Shown: positions 16,148 through 24,290 of the stretch, one piece after another
Layout of the letters: every line of letters begins with the position of its first letter
Numbering within the stretch: the stretch's first letter is position 1
From: Acidimicrobiales bacterium
Lineage (GTDB): Bacteria; Actinomycetota; Acidimicrobiia; Acidimicrobiales; SZUA-35
Assembly (NCBI GenBank): GCA_024638815.1
Contig: JAHEJM010000019.1
Location: 1-46,347, forward strand
Direction: 5' to 3'
DNA: 46,347 nt
Notes under the pieces: generated by a model
Told to the model about the DNA's origin: nothing
The model's database searches: none
What the model saw: only the letters and a program-made list of their open reading frames with translations
Program-made: the position numbers and the translations under genes

Positions 16148-17359
16148 GTGCGAAGAAGTGTGGCGGTTCTGCTGATGTCGTGTCTCATCGCCGTGGGCTC
16201 GGCAGTCTCTACGTTGCTGTTCCCGGTCCCGGTCGAGGCCCGGTCGATCGATCGCATCCTGGTGGAGACCGGCGCCACCTACGGAGAACTGGATCGGGAG
16301 TATCTCCAGGTCATCAACACCTTCCGGCGGGCCAACGGGCTTCCCGATCTGTACCTCAGAGCCCAACCGTCCCACTGGCGGACCTACAACTCCTGTCTGT
16401 CCGACCTCAATGTGTGGCGTCACAACAACGGGGTGGCCATGGGCCATCTCGGCAGCGGCCAGGTCGGACGGTGCGGCTCGTTCCCCGAACTGGCCCTGAC
16501 CGGCGAGGTCTGGGGCGGCTGGGGAGGCACGGCCACCGACGCCGTTGCCGCCCGGCTGTCGACCGTGTGGTATGCCTCCGACGCCCACCGATCCATCATC
16601 CTGTCCAATGCCGACTGGGTCCAGGTTCACATGGTGAGCTACCGAACCGCCAACGGCAGCGTCTGGCACCTGGGCCAGCTGCAGTTCGGCGTCGATGATC
16701 CCGGCCGGGATCGCTGGTTCACGGCCGCTTCCCCCGACACCGGTCGGCACAACCCGGCGGCGACACCATCGGAGAGCGATCCCCACCATCCCCTCCATGT
16801 CGGTCGATTCCACGGCATGGGATGGAGGGGGGAGCTACTGGCTCCTCGTGGCACCCCGGGCTCCGCCTATCGTGGCTGGGCCGATCCGGCGGCCGTTTCA
16901 CTCGAGCCGGCGCTCGACGGGGCCAAGCCCCATCGCTACTACCGGTACGGCACGGCCCGGCTCTATGTCGCCTACTTCGGTCGATCGCCGGATCGTGCCG
17001 GCTGGGCCTACTGGAATCGGCGGCGCGCCCTCGACGGCGTGGGTCTGGGCGACATCTCCGAGGCGTTCGCCGGTTCCGACGAGTTCCGAACCCGCTACGG
17101 CTCGGTCGACAACTCGCAGTTCGTGTCCATGGTGTATCGCAACGTCCTGGGCCGGTCACGCGATCGGGCCGGCCATCGCTATTGGCTCGGCCTACTCGAC
17201 CGGGGCGCCATTTCCCGGGGTGAGATGATGGTGCACTTCTCCGACTCGGCCGAGTTCACCCGGGTTGCCGGACCCCGGCTGACCGGGCGGCACTGGAACG
17301 GCGACATGGCCGACAGCTACCGCCGCGCTCTGCCGACCACGGTGGGTCTCGGCCTGTAG
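16148..17359 (+). CDS. Secreted CAP-domain protein with C-terminal DUF4214 domain
   Basis: The 403-residue product starts with a signal peptide (MRRSVAVLLMSCLIAVGSAV..., cleavage near VEA-RS) when read from GTG 16148; an upstream TTG at 16070 would bury it. Residues of roughly 40-200 look like a CAP/SCP1 domain, with INTFRRANGLPDLYLR, AMGHLGSG and SDAHRSIILS. The C-terminal 100-odd residues match DUF4214: YVAYFGRSPDRAGWAYW, FAGSDEFRTRYG, then a second copy MVYRNVLGRSRDRAGHRYW and FSDSAEFTR. It is therefore exported and may act at the cell surface. It is followed tail-to-tail, after 28 bases, by the leftward HpaD-like gene. Confidence 0.8.
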   Translation: MRRSVAVLLMSCLIAVGSAVSTLLFPVPVEARSIDRILVETGATYGELDREYLQVINTFRRANGLPDLYLRAQPSHWRTYNSCLSDLNVWRHNNGVAMGHLGSGQVGRCGSFPELALTGEVWGGWGGTATDAVAARLSTVWYASDAHRSIILSNADWVQVHMVSYRTANGSVWHLGQLQFGVDDPGRDRWFTAASPDTGRHNPAATPSESDPHHPLHVGRFHGMGWRGELLAPRGTPGSAYRGWADPAAVSLEPALDGAKPHRYYRYGTARLYVAYFGRSPDRAGWAYWNRRRALDGVGLGDISEAFAGSDEFRTRYGSVDNSQFVSMVYRNVLGRSRDRAGHRYWLGLLDRGAISRGEMMVHFSDSAEFTRVAGPRLTGRHWNGDMADSYRRALPTTVGLGL

Positions 17360-17387
17360 AGCCGGCGTGGTCGGTCAAACCGGCCGG

Positions 17388-18269
17388 TCAGCTCAGGTCG
17401 AACCAGATGTGGGTCTGGCCGGTGCCGCTGACCGACTCGTAGTGGCCGAACTGGGTGCCGGGGGTTTTGCAGTCGGCGCCGCCGAGAGCACCGACCATGG
17501 ACAGGTAGTGACCGAAGTAGCCCTCGGGGGCGAAGGCCGCGTAGTTCGGCATGTTCTCGATGACGGCGGCGTGGTCACCGGCCAGCAGCCGGCCGATGAC
17601 GTGACGGTCGGCGGCGGCCGCCTCCGGGGTCCGGATGTGGACATCGGGGTCGGCGGCCTCGTGGTCCCGGAATTGACGCAGGGGCCAGAATCGGTGGCTC
17701 AGACCTCCGGATGCCAACACCACGACCCGCCGATCGACCCGGCCTATGGCCTCGGCCAGGAGCGAGCCGTAGAGCAGGAAGTCATCGGTCTCCGCCGTCT
17801 GGCATACGCTGGCCGAGACCCAGCGCTCGTTGCCGTCGGGGCGTTGCAGGAACTTCAGCAGGTTGACGGTGGGGTAGTGGATGGGCAGGTGGGGATCGTC
17901 GATGGCCGTGATCCAGGTGTCATCTCGGTCTTCGGACAGCCCGGCCCACGTTTCGGCCAACTCCCGGTCGCCTCGTAGATCGTAGGGGACCTGGCTCATA
18001 CCACGGGGTAGTTCCTCGGAGGTGTAGCTGCCGTGGCGTCGATCGTGGGCGGCGACGACGTGTTCGATGGTGGTGAACCAATGGGTGTCGAACACCACCA
18101 CGGTGTCATAGTCGAGGCCGCTCATCTTCTGCCGGTAGAGATCGTGAAGGCCCTGGAACAGTGACGTGTCCTGCCCATGGTTCAGTTCTCGGCGCTCGGC
18201 CTCGGGCAGTACCAAGGTCGGCACATGAGACACCAGTCCCGCTCCGACCACTTCACCCATTGCCATCAT
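17388..18269 (-). CDS. Class III extradiol ring-cleavage dioxygenase (HpaD-like homoprotocatechuate 2,3-dioxygenase)
   Basis: This protein of about 290 residues belongs to the LigB-type extradiol dioxygenases, which use iron(II) to open catechol rings. It shares with E. coli-type HpaD the N-terminal SHVPT, NHGQD, VVVFDTHWFTT, GSYTSEELPRGM, VLASGGLSHRFW and the C-terminal SGTGQ. These are a histidine-rich active site in the right order. The presence of HpaG-like and HpaE-like genes at the other end of the cluster supports 3,4-dihydroxyphenylacetate or a close analogue as substrate. ATGs at 18269, 18266 and 18260 are all possible starts. It lies 46 bases downstream of the P450 in the same leftward operon. 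Confidence 0.83.
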   Translation of the reverse strand: MMAMGEVVGAGLVSHVPTLVLPEAERRELNHGQDTSLFQGLHDLYRQKMSGLDYDTVVVFDTHWFTTIEHVVAAHDRRHGSYTSEELPRGMSQVPYDLRGDRELAETWAGLSEDRDDTWITAIDDPHLPIHYPTVNLLKFLQRPDGNERWVSASVCQTAETDDFLLYGSLLAEAIGRVDRRVVVLASGGLSHRFWPLRQFRDHEAADPDVHIRTPEAAAADRHVIGRLLAGDHAAVIENMPNYAAFAPEGYFGHYLSMVGALGGADCKTPGTQFGHYESVSGTGQTHIWFDLS

Positions 18270-18315
18270 CCATTCTGCTCACCGATCTGCTCTCCATCCC
18301 GCGGCCGTGACGTTC

Positions 18316-19599
18316 TCAATGGACTCGCACCGGCAGGTGCTTGATGCCGGAGATGAAGTTGGATCGCAGCCGATCGGGTTCACCCATCAGCTCGATTCGG
18401 TCCACCCGCTTCATCAGCTCCTCGAACACCAGCCGGATCTCCATCCGGGCCAGCCAGGCACCGAGGCACAGGTGGGGACCGTTGCGGCCGAAGGCCATGT
18501 GGTCATTTCGCTCCCGGGCCAGGTCGAAGCGGTAGGGGAGAGGAAAGCCCTCGTCGTCGTGGTTGGCCGAGTTGTACCACATGACCACCTTGTCCCCGGC
18601 CTTGATCCGCCTGCCCCGCAGCTCGACATCCTGAGTGGCGGTGCGGCGAAAATGCATGGTGACCGATCCGGTGCGCAGGATCTCCTCCACCGCAGTGGGA
18701 GTGAGTTCAGGATTGTCCTTCCACGCCCGCCACAGCTCGGGGTGGGCGGCCAGCACCCACATCCCATGAGCCATGGTGTAGCGGGTGGTGTCGTTGCCGG
18801 CCGCCACCAGCAGGGTGAAGAAGTTGTTGAACTCGTGGTCGGTCAGGGGCCGGCCGTCCCGGGCCGGGGCCAGCAACTGGCTGATGATGTCGTCGGTGGG
18901 CTTGCCCCGGCGGGCTGCCGCCTGCTCCTGGGCATAGGAGAAGATCTGAATGGAGGCCGGACTGCGGAACGGGACCATACGGAACTGCTCGGTGTCGGTC
19001 AGGTCAACCGGGTAGTCGGTGAACTCGGGATCGGTGTTGCCCAGCAGGGCGTCGCCCCAGGCCACGAGCTTGTGGCCGTCCTCATCGCTGGTGCCCAGCA
19101 GGCGGCCCAGCATGCGCATGGGCAGCTGTTCCGCGATGTCGGTGACGAAGTCGAACTCACCCTTGGGTAGGGCTGCCTCCACCACCTCGGCGGCCAGCCG
19201 GCGGATGCCGTCCTCATAGGATTCGACGGTGCGCCGGGTGAACCCCTTGGACACCAGGCGGCGGTATCGGGTGTGCTCCGGAGGGTCCATCTCCATCAAG
19301 GTTCGACGGGCCTCGGTCTCGTCCGGATCCATTTCCTCCAGCCGGATACCCCGGGTCGAGGTGAAGGTCTTGACGTCATGGCTGACCTGCAGCGCGTCGT
19401 CGTAGCGCAGTATCGACCAGAAACCCGAACCGTCGGACTCCTCGGTCCAGTGCACCGGATCGGTGGCCCGAAGGCGATCGTAGGTGGCGAAGGGAACCCC
19501 GGCGATATAGGTCTCGTGACTGGTCAGGTCGGCGTCGTCGGGACCGAGATCGTCCAGATAGGGATCGACGAAGGTGGCTGCGGTGGCGGCATCTGCCAT
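18316..19599 (-). CDS. Cytochrome P450
   Basis: The 427-residue soluble bacterial P450 shows the I-helix oxygen-activation motif AAGNDTTR, the K-helix ExxR in VEEILR and the haem loop FGRNGPHLCLGAWLAR, with the ligand Cys378. Its wording resembles CYP125/CYP142-like actinobacterial families that hydroxylate steroid or terpenoid side chains, but I cannot assign a family number. The start at ATG 19599 gives MADAATAATF; a longer open frame to 19779 overlaps the upstream gene and adds nothing conserved. It begins nine bases after the acetoacetate-decarboxylase-like gene ends. No ferredoxin or ferredoxin reductase is adjacent, so electrons must come from elsewhere. Confidence 0.93.
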   Translation of the reverse strand: MADAATAATFVDPYLDDLGPDDADLTSHETYIAGVPFATYDRLRATDPVHWTEESDGSGFWSILRYDDALQVSHDVKTFTSTRGIRLEEMDPDETEARRTLMEMDPPEHTRYRRLVSKGFTRRTVESYEDGIRRLAAEVVEAALPKGEFDFVTDIAEQLPMRMLGRLLGTSDEDGHKLVAWGDALLGNTDPEFTDYPVDLTDTEQFRMVPFRSPASIQIFSYAQEQAAARRGKPTDDIISQLLAPARDGRPLTDHEFNNFFTLLVAAGNDTTRYTMAHGMWVLAAHPELWRAWKDNPELTPTAVEEILRTGSVTMHFRRTATQDVELRGRRIKAGDKVVMWYNSANHDDEGFPLPYRFDLARERNDHMAFGRNGPHLCLGAWLARMEIRLVFEELMKRVDRIELMGEPDRLRSNFISGIKHLPVRVH

Positions 19600-19607
19600 G
19601 GTCCTGG

Positions 19608-20483
19608 TTACTCCGGATTCTCGGGCTGGGGCGCCGAATCGGCTCCGACCATCGGATTGGGGGCGGCCCAGACGGTGGTGCCCGGGCCCATCGAGGTGCC
19701 GACCTGGCGGTAGTAGGCCCCGATGATCTCGAACGGCTGCAGCAGGTGCAGTTCCTCGGTCGGCGTCTCGGGCAGGCACAATTCGGCCTCGCCGGCATAG
19801 ACCGGTCCGACGTCGTGGTCGAAGCCCCGCATGGTCACCAATTCGTCCAACGAGTCCCGGCCGTCCATCTCGATGGCCGGCATCTGCCGGGAGTGCAGCA
19901 TGGGGTGGCCGTTCACGAAGCCCGGGGTCTCAGCGGTGCCGGTGATGGTGAAGGTGGCTTCGGCCAGGCGGCGGCCCCAGGTGCTGAGCGTGGCCCCGAA
20001 ACGCCCGCCCGGCTCAAGCCGAGGCCCGGCCCGGCCGTGGGTGACGGGCCGGGTCATCCAGATCTCGGCCAGCTTCTTGGGGTAGCCCTGGAGGTGACCC
20101 CTGGCCATGGCGAAGTCCTTGTCGACCCAGATGTAGGCGGCCCGGCTGTAGGTGGTACCCCGGTGGCGGCAGCGGATGACGATGAACGTCTCCTTGTACT
20201 GGGCCCGGGCCGGATCCAACAGCTCGTCGAAGCCGTCACCGCACGATTGCCAGTCGGCCCAGATGATGGCCACCGCACCCGGGTCCTCGTCGGCCGGTTC
20301 GAGCGCCGGTGGCAACAGCGCCGTCACCTTGGCCGGGTCGGTCCGGAATTCGACGGTCAACATCTCCCCGCTGTAGTGCCAGGGCTGGTTGGCCAGAATG
20401 GTGCCGATCCCGGTCGGGGTACGGGGGTACATGAGGCCCTTGAGCCGTCCGTCGGAACCGGATTGCCCCTGCTCGCTCGACAT
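19608..20483 (-). CDS. Acetoacetate decarboxylase family protein
   Basis: The 291-residue product belongs to the acetoacetate-decarboxylase fold. The Schiff-base lysine pair sits in HLQGYPKKLAEIW (Lys136-Lys137), the position used for decarboxylation or aldol chemistry in this family. PPALEPADEDPGAV and YKETFIVIRCRHRG are also family-like. Members act as decarboxylases, aldolase-dehydratases or cyclases, so the reaction is open; in this cluster it may process a ring-cleavage product. Translation starts at ATG 20483, only a dozen bases downstream of a strong palindrome that probably controls it. It is the first gene of the leftward arm. Confidence 0.82.
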   Translation of the reverse strand: MSSEQGQSGSDGRLKGLMYPRTPTGIGTILANQPWHYSGEMLTVEFRTDPAKVTALLPPALEPADEDPGAVAIIWADWQSCGDGFDELLDPARAQYKETFIVIRCRHRGTTYSRAAYIWVDKDFAMARGHLQGYPKKLAEIWMTRPVTHGRAGPRLEPGGRFGATLSTWGRRLAEATFTITGTAETPGFVNGHPMLHSRQMPAIEMDGRDSLDELVTMRGFDHDVGPVYAGEAELCLPETPTEELHLLQPFEIIGAYYRQVGTSMGPGTTVWAAPNPMVGADSAPQPENPE

Positions 20484-20494
20484 GGCCCAAGGGT

Positions 20495-20516
20495 AATCGT
20501 TTGGTACCAAACCATT
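20495..20516 (-). promoter_or_regulatory. Near-perfect 22-bp palindrome, probable MarR operator
   Basis: The sequence centred on GTTTGGTACCAAAC is an inverted repeat over 22 bases with a single mismatched symmetrical pair. It sits in the 58-base gap between the MarR-type gene and the acetoacetate-decarboxylase-like gene, about 11 bases before the start codon. MarR proteins bind such palindromes as dimers. Binding here would block transcription or translation initiation of the leftward operon. Confidence 0.7.
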
Positions 20517-20541
20517 CAACCGGGCCGCCGTTGGCCGGTGA

Positions 20542-21132
20542 TCAGGCCGGCGTGTCGGTGCCGTCGGTGTCGGTCTCGTTGTCGGCTTCGCCGGTGTTGC
20601 GTACGACCTGTCGCAGCAAGCGGGCAAGCTGACGGCGGTCCGAGGCCGAGAGACCGGCTGTCATTTCCGACTCGTAGCGATTGAACCGGGGAAAGAGGTC
20701 CTTGATCACGCCGAGTCCGTCGTCCGAAAGCCCGACCACCACCTTGCGCCGGTCGCTGGCGACCCGTGACCGCTCAACCAGGCCCTGACGCTCCAAGGTG
20801 TTGACCATGCCGGTGAGCGTGCCCTTGCTCAGGTCACACTCGGCGGCCAGTCGGCCGGTCTCCATCTCGTCCCATACCCACAACACCCAGAGAATGGTGA
20901 AGCCACCCCACGAGATCCCGTAGTCGGACAGGATGGTGCGTTCGGCCACCCGGCGGACGGCGGCCGCCGCCCGGTAGATGTTGGAGATCGCCAGCATCGA
21001 CTCGAAGTCGAACGGCTGGTCGCCGAGTTTGGCCTGGACATCCCGTTCGGCATCGAGCAGTCGTTCGAGGCCGACGTCGGCGGTGGGGCCGTCGTTCTCG
21101 GTTCTGGTCGGTGGAAGGTCGGTCTCGGCCAT
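20542..21132 (-). CDS. MarR-family transcriptional regulator (candidate regulator of the ring-cleavage cluster)
   Basis: The 196-residue protein is a winged-helix MarR regulator. A helical dimerisation segment is followed by the recognition region LAAECDLSKGTLTGMVNTLERQGLV and the wing ASDRRKVVVGLSDDG. MarR proteins of hpa clusters (HpaR) repress the ring-cleavage genes and release DNA when bound by the aromatic substrate, so this is the natural local regulator. ATG 21132 was preferred to TTG 21138. An acidic, threonine-rich tail follows the last helix. It lies upstream of the leftward arm on the same strand and faces away from the FAH-type gene across about 130 bases. Confidence 0.9.
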   Translation of the reverse strand: MAETDLPPTRTENDGPTADVGLERLLDAERDVQAKLGDQPFDFESMLAISNIYRAAAAVRRVAERTILSDYGISWGGFTILWVLWVWDEMETGRLAAECDLSKGTLTGMVNTLERQGLVERSRVASDRRKVVVGLSDDGLGVIKDLFPRFNRYESEMTAGLSASDRRQLARLLRQVVRNTGEADNETDTDGTDTPA

Positions 21133-21230
21133 GGGCAAAGAGCATCCTAATCGCCGGCTCCGATAGGGCCACGATCGGTCGGATCACCCCATCCGGTTCG
21201 GGTCGGGCGGCGGATTCGACCGACCTTGGA

Positions 21231-21252
21231 TCTGATTTGGTGCCGAACTACT
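21231..21252 (+). promoter_or_regulatory. Possible second, weaker MarR site before the FAH-type gene
   Basis: TTTGGTGCCGAAC at 21236-21248 matches the core of the palindrome at 20495-20516 at most positions, with its right half degenerate. It lies about 12 bases upstream of the FAH-type start, the same relation to the gene as the stronger site. By my count 14 of 22 positions agree. Confidence 0.4.
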
Positions 21253-21260
21253 CTCGGGCC

Positions 21261-22142
21261 ATGACCGAGTATCGCCGGATCCTGCTCGACGGCTACCCAA
21301 CCGAGGTGGTTCGGCAACTCGACGGTGGTCGTGACGAACTGGTGGCCGGTGACGGCCGTCGGGTGGCCACCGCCGAGGCCGTGCACCTCCCGCCGGCAGA
21401 GCCGACGAAGATCATCTGCGTCCACCTCAACTACCGGAGCCGGGTGGAGGAGTTCATGGCCCGATTGCCGCCGGCCCCCACCTACTTTCACAAACCGGTC
21501 ACGGCGCTCAACGCCCACGGCGCCGATGTGGTTCGGCCCGAGGGTTGCCGTTGGCTCAACTACGAAGGCGAAATCGCCATCGTCATCGGCCGGACCTGCC
21601 GCAATATTGCACCCGACGAGGCCGCCCGGTACATTGCCGGCTACACGGTCGGCAACGACTACGGCCTTCACGACTTCCGCGACACCGACGCCGGCTCCAT
21701 GCTCCGGGTGAAGGGGTCCGACACCCTTTGCCCGCTGGGACCGGGCCTCGTCACCGACTGGGACTTCCGCCACAAGCGCATCCGGACCGTCGTCAACGGT
21801 GAGGTCCGCCAGGACGGCAACACCGACGAGATGGAATGGGACATGCACTACCTGGTGGCCGACATCGCCCGCACCATCACCCTGGTGGCGGGCGATGTGC
21901 TGTTGTCCGGTACACCGGCCAACTCCCGAACCGTGTATCCCGGTGATGTCGTCACCGTCGAGGTCGAGGGTTTGGGCGCCCTGACCAACAGCATCGTGTC
22001 CGGACCCACCCCCATCCGGGCCGACGTCGGGGCCCAGCCCAGCAATTCCGAAGAGGTCCAGTCCACGGCCAAGGGCGGCGACTGGGAGTTCCGAGGCAGA
22101 CGCAAACCCCGCAAACCGGGGGAGGAGGCGGTCGACGAGTGA
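21261..22142 (+). CDS. Fumarylacetoacetate-hydrolase-family enzyme (HpaG-like isomerase/decarboxylase)
   Basis: The 293-residue protein has the FAH catalytic fold. The metal-binding acidic residues lie in WLNYEGEIAIVIG and VGNDYGLHDFRD, with LLSGTPANSRTVYPGD near the C-terminal end of the domain. HpaG-type members decarboxylate 5-oxopent-3-ene-1,2,5-tricarboxylate and isomerise the product in homoprotocatechuate degradation, which fits an HpaD-like and an HpaE-like enzyme next door. Only one FAH domain is present, against two in E. coli HpaG. About 45 residues after the fold form a charged tail ending RGRRKPRKPGEE. The GTGA overlap couples it to the aldehyde dehydrogenase. Confidence 0.82.
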   Translation: MTEYRRILLDGYPTEVVRQLDGGRDELVAGDGRRVATAEAVHLPPAEPTKIICVHLNYRSRVEEFMARLPPAPTYFHKPVTALNAHGADVVRPEGCRWLNYEGEIAIVIGRTCRNIAPDEAARYIAGYTVGNDYGLHDFRDTDAGSMLRVKGSDTLCPLGPGLVTDWDFRHKRIRTVVNGEVRQDGNTDEMEWDMHYLVADIARTITLVAGDVLLSGTPANSRTVYPGDVVTVEVEGLGALTNSIVSGPTPIRADVGAQPSNSEEVQSTAKGGDWEFRGRRKPRKPGEEAVDE

Positions 22143-23632
22143 AGGGCGCAGGGGCGGTGACCGTACCCGGAGAGGCGGCTCGATACACGGTGGGTGGGGT
22201 GTCGGTGCCGGTCGACCACTTCGTCGGCGGCCGGTGGATCGGCTCCGAGCACCGGTTCGAATCCCGCTCCCCTCTGGACTGGCACGGCCCCGTCCTGGCC
22301 GAGGTGGCCCGGGGCGATGCCACCACCGCCGAGGCCGCGGTTGGCGCCGCCGTTGACGGGTTCCGGGCCTGGTCGGCCTTCACCGTGGCCGAGCGGGCCG
22401 AGGTGTTGAACCGCCTGGCCGATCTGATCGAAGCCAACACCGACGAGATCGCCAAAGTCGAGACCCTGGACATGGGGTTCATGTACGAATCGATGCGGCA
22501 ACGGCTGGTGGTCCGGGGTGCGGTCAACTTCCGAACCTACGCCGAGCTGATCATCACCCACGAGGAGCGGGCGTGGGCGGCCAAGGGATTGCACAACACG
22601 GTCCAACGCATGCCGGCCGGCCCGGCGGTGGTGATCACCCCATGGAACGCCCCGTTCATGCTGAGCACCTGGAAACTGGCCCCGGCCCTGGCCGCCGGCA
22701 ACAGCGTGATCCACAAACCGGCCGAATGGTCGCCGCTGTCGGCGGCGCTGCTGGCCGAACTGACCGTCGACGCCGGCTTTCCGGCCGGGGCCTACAACCT
22801 GGTCCAAGGTATCGGCGAGGAGGTCGGTGCGGCCCTGGTGGCCGATCCCCGGGTTCGCCGCATCACCTTTACCGGTTCACCGGAGACGGCCCGGCACATC
22901 GGCCGGGCAGCAGCCGACAACATCGTGCCCTTCACCGCCGAACTGGGTGGCAAAGGGCCGCTCCTGGTGTTCGCCGACAGCGACCTGGACGCGGCCGCCC
23001 ACCGCGCCGCCTGGCAGTACGACGACTCGGGCCAGGTCTGCCTGGCCGGTACCAGGCTGCTGGTGGAGGCTTCGATTCGGAATGAGTTTCTGGAGCGGTT
23101 CAACCGACACGTCGACCGGCTGGTGTTGGGCGACAGCCGCGACCCCGACACCGACATCGCCCCCATGGTCCATCCCGAGCATCGGGACCGGGTCCACGGT
23201 TTCGTGGAACGGGCCAGGGCCGGCGGTGATCGTATTCTCCGGGGCGGTGAGCCGGTCGAGGGCAGCCTGCACTACCAGCCGACCCTGATCGAACCGGTGT
23301 CCAACCGCAGCGAGGTGGTTCAGCGGGAGATCTTCGGCCCGGTCTTGACCCTGCAGACCTTCAGTGACGAAGCGGAAGCCGTCGCGCTGGCCAACAGTAC
23401 CGACTACGGGTTGTCGGCCATCGTGTTCACCACCTCGGCCCACCGGGCCGAACGGGTGGGGCGGGCCATCCGGGCCGGGCTGGTGTGGGTCAACACCTTC
23501 CTGGTTCGGGATCTGACCGCACCGTTCGGGGGTTGCGGCATCAGCGGCATCGGCCGGGAGGGTGGTGATCACGCCCTCGAGTTCCACAGCGATCTCAAAA
23601 CACTGATGATCCTGGACGGCTCGGTCGACTAG
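22139..23632 (+). CDS. Aldehyde dehydrogenase, HpaE-like (5-carboxymethyl-2-hydroxymuconate semialdehyde dehydrogenase candidate)
   Basis: The 497-residue protein is a complete aldehyde dehydrogenase. It contains TPWNAPFMLSTWKLAPALA, ITFTGSPETARHIG, the general-base glutamate in AELGGKGPLLVF and the catalytic cysteine in DSGQVCLAGTRLLVE. REIFGPVLTLQTF and APFGGCGISGIGREG complete the family pattern. In the homoprotocatechuate pathway this step oxidises the ring-fission semialdehyde before HpaG-type decarboxylation. The position downstream of the FAH-type gene, with a GTG start overlapping its stop, supports this role. Substrate specificity cannot be read from the sequence. Confidence 0.88.
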   Translation: MKGAGAVTVPGEAARYTVGGVSVPVDHFVGGRWIGSEHRFESRSPLDWHGPVLAEVARGDATTAEAAVGAAVDGFRAWSAFTVAERAEVLNRLADLIEANTDEIAKVETLDMGFMYESMRQRLVVRGAVNFRTYAELIITHEERAWAAKGLHNTVQRMPAGPAVVITPWNAPFMLSTWKLAPALAAGNSVIHKPAEWSPLSAALLAELTVDAGFPAGAYNLVQGIGEEVGAALVADPRVRRITFTGSPETARHIGRAAADNIVPFTAELGGKGPLLVFADSDLDAAAHRAAWQYDDSGQVCLAGTRLLVEASIRNEFLERFNRHVDRLVLGDSRDPDTDIAPMVHPEHRDRVHGFVERARAGGDRILRGGEPVEGSLHYQPTLIEPVSNRSEVVQREIFGPVLTLQTFSDEAEAVALANSTDYGLSAIVFTTSAHRAERVGRAIRAGLVWVNTFLVRDLTAPFGGCGISGIGREGGDHALEFHSDLKTLMILDGSVD

Positions 23633-23796
23633 TCCTGACCGGATCGATGGCCCATCCGGTCGCCCTCCCGACCTCTTGTTCGTTCCCGTCCCGCCCACTC
23701 GACACTTTGTCCCTCGTCGTCGCGCCCTCCCGACCTCTTGTCCCGTGTCGTCCCAGGAAGGGGACGAGAACCCGCAAATCCTCGGGGGAGACCGGG
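23633..23796. other. Convergent intergenic gap with a 19-base direct repeat
   Basis: The gap between the two convergent genes holds CGCCCTCCCGACCTCTTGT at 23661-23679 and again at 23723-23741. No coding potential or clear terminator hairpin is seen. The repeat is probably a small local duplication. Confidence 0.5.
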
Positions 23797-24081
23797 TCAG
23801 TCGCCGAAGCCCTCGTAGGCGGCATCCATGGTCTCGGCCGAATAGGAACGGAAGGCGATCATGGTGTTGGTGCCGGTGATGCCCGGCAGCTTGGCGATGT
23901 ACTCGGTCACCACCCGGGCGATGGCCTCGTGATCGGCCACCTTGACGATGGCCACCAGATCGACGTCGCTGCCGGCCACCGAATGGGCCTCACTCACCCC
24001 GTCGATCTCGGTCAGCTCGGCCCCGAGGCGGGCGATGGCCTGCGGCTCGGCCGTTATCAACACGATGGCGGTGATGACCAT
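23797..24081 (-). CDS. Stand-alone Lrp/AsnC-type effector-binding domain protein
   Basis: The 94-residue product corresponds to the C-terminal RAM/AsnC ligand-binding domain without a DNA-binding helix-turn-helix. MVITAIVLITAEPQAIARLG opens the alpha-beta fold. The characteristic sequence DGVSEAHSVAGSDVDLVAIVKV and PGITGTNTMIAF follows. Such small proteins assemble into oligomers that bind amino acids or related ligands and may modulate full-length Lrp proteins. A strong ribosome site (AGGGGAGGAACC) precedes ATG 24081. It stands alone, back to back with the sulfotransferase operon. Confidence 0.88.
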   Translation of the reverse strand: MVITAIVLITAEPQAIARLGAELTEIDGVSEAHSVAGSDVDLVAIVKVADHEAIARVVTEYIAKLPGITGTNTMIAFRSYSAETMDAAYEGFGD

Positions 24082-24174
24082 TGGTTCCTCCCCTGGGATG
24101 AGATGTGGATGTGAATCCAGAGCCCAATGGTAGCTGGGTCAACCGGCCCCAGTCGTCGTGGCCGGGAATCGTGG

Positions 24175-24212
24175 CTGGTAGTCTCGACGGGATCGGGCGC
24201 CGCCCGATCCCG
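24175..24212 (+). promoter_or_regulatory. Promoter-like box and strong leader hairpin before the sulfotransferase operon
   Basis: CTGGTAGTCTCGAC at 24175-24188 gives a TAGTCT -10 candidate (24179-24184). It closely resembles CTGCTAGGCTCGAC before both large genes downstream. Starting at the end of this box, CGGGATCGGGC (24188-24198) and GCCCGATCCCG (24202-24212) form an 11-bp stem with a three-base loop. The hairpin would lie at the 5' end of the transcript, about 80 bases before the start codon, or it may act as a terminator for transcription coming from either side. Confidence 0.45.
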
Positions 24213-24290
24213 CCACTTTCATCCCATCGGTTCCGCCGCCGTGACTATCATTCCGCCCCGCCCTGATCCGCCTTCCAACCGGGCATCTCC

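Noticed and set aside
14648-16813. Long leftward open frame opposite the glutamine-synthetase-like and CAP genes
   Set aside because: It spans two well-supported genes in antisense and has no domain; a GC-rich shadow frame.
23661-23741. Two copies of a 19-base direct repeat as a mobile-element target duplication
   Set aside because: Only 43 bases lie between the copies, with no terminal inverted repeats or transposase; more likely a local duplication.
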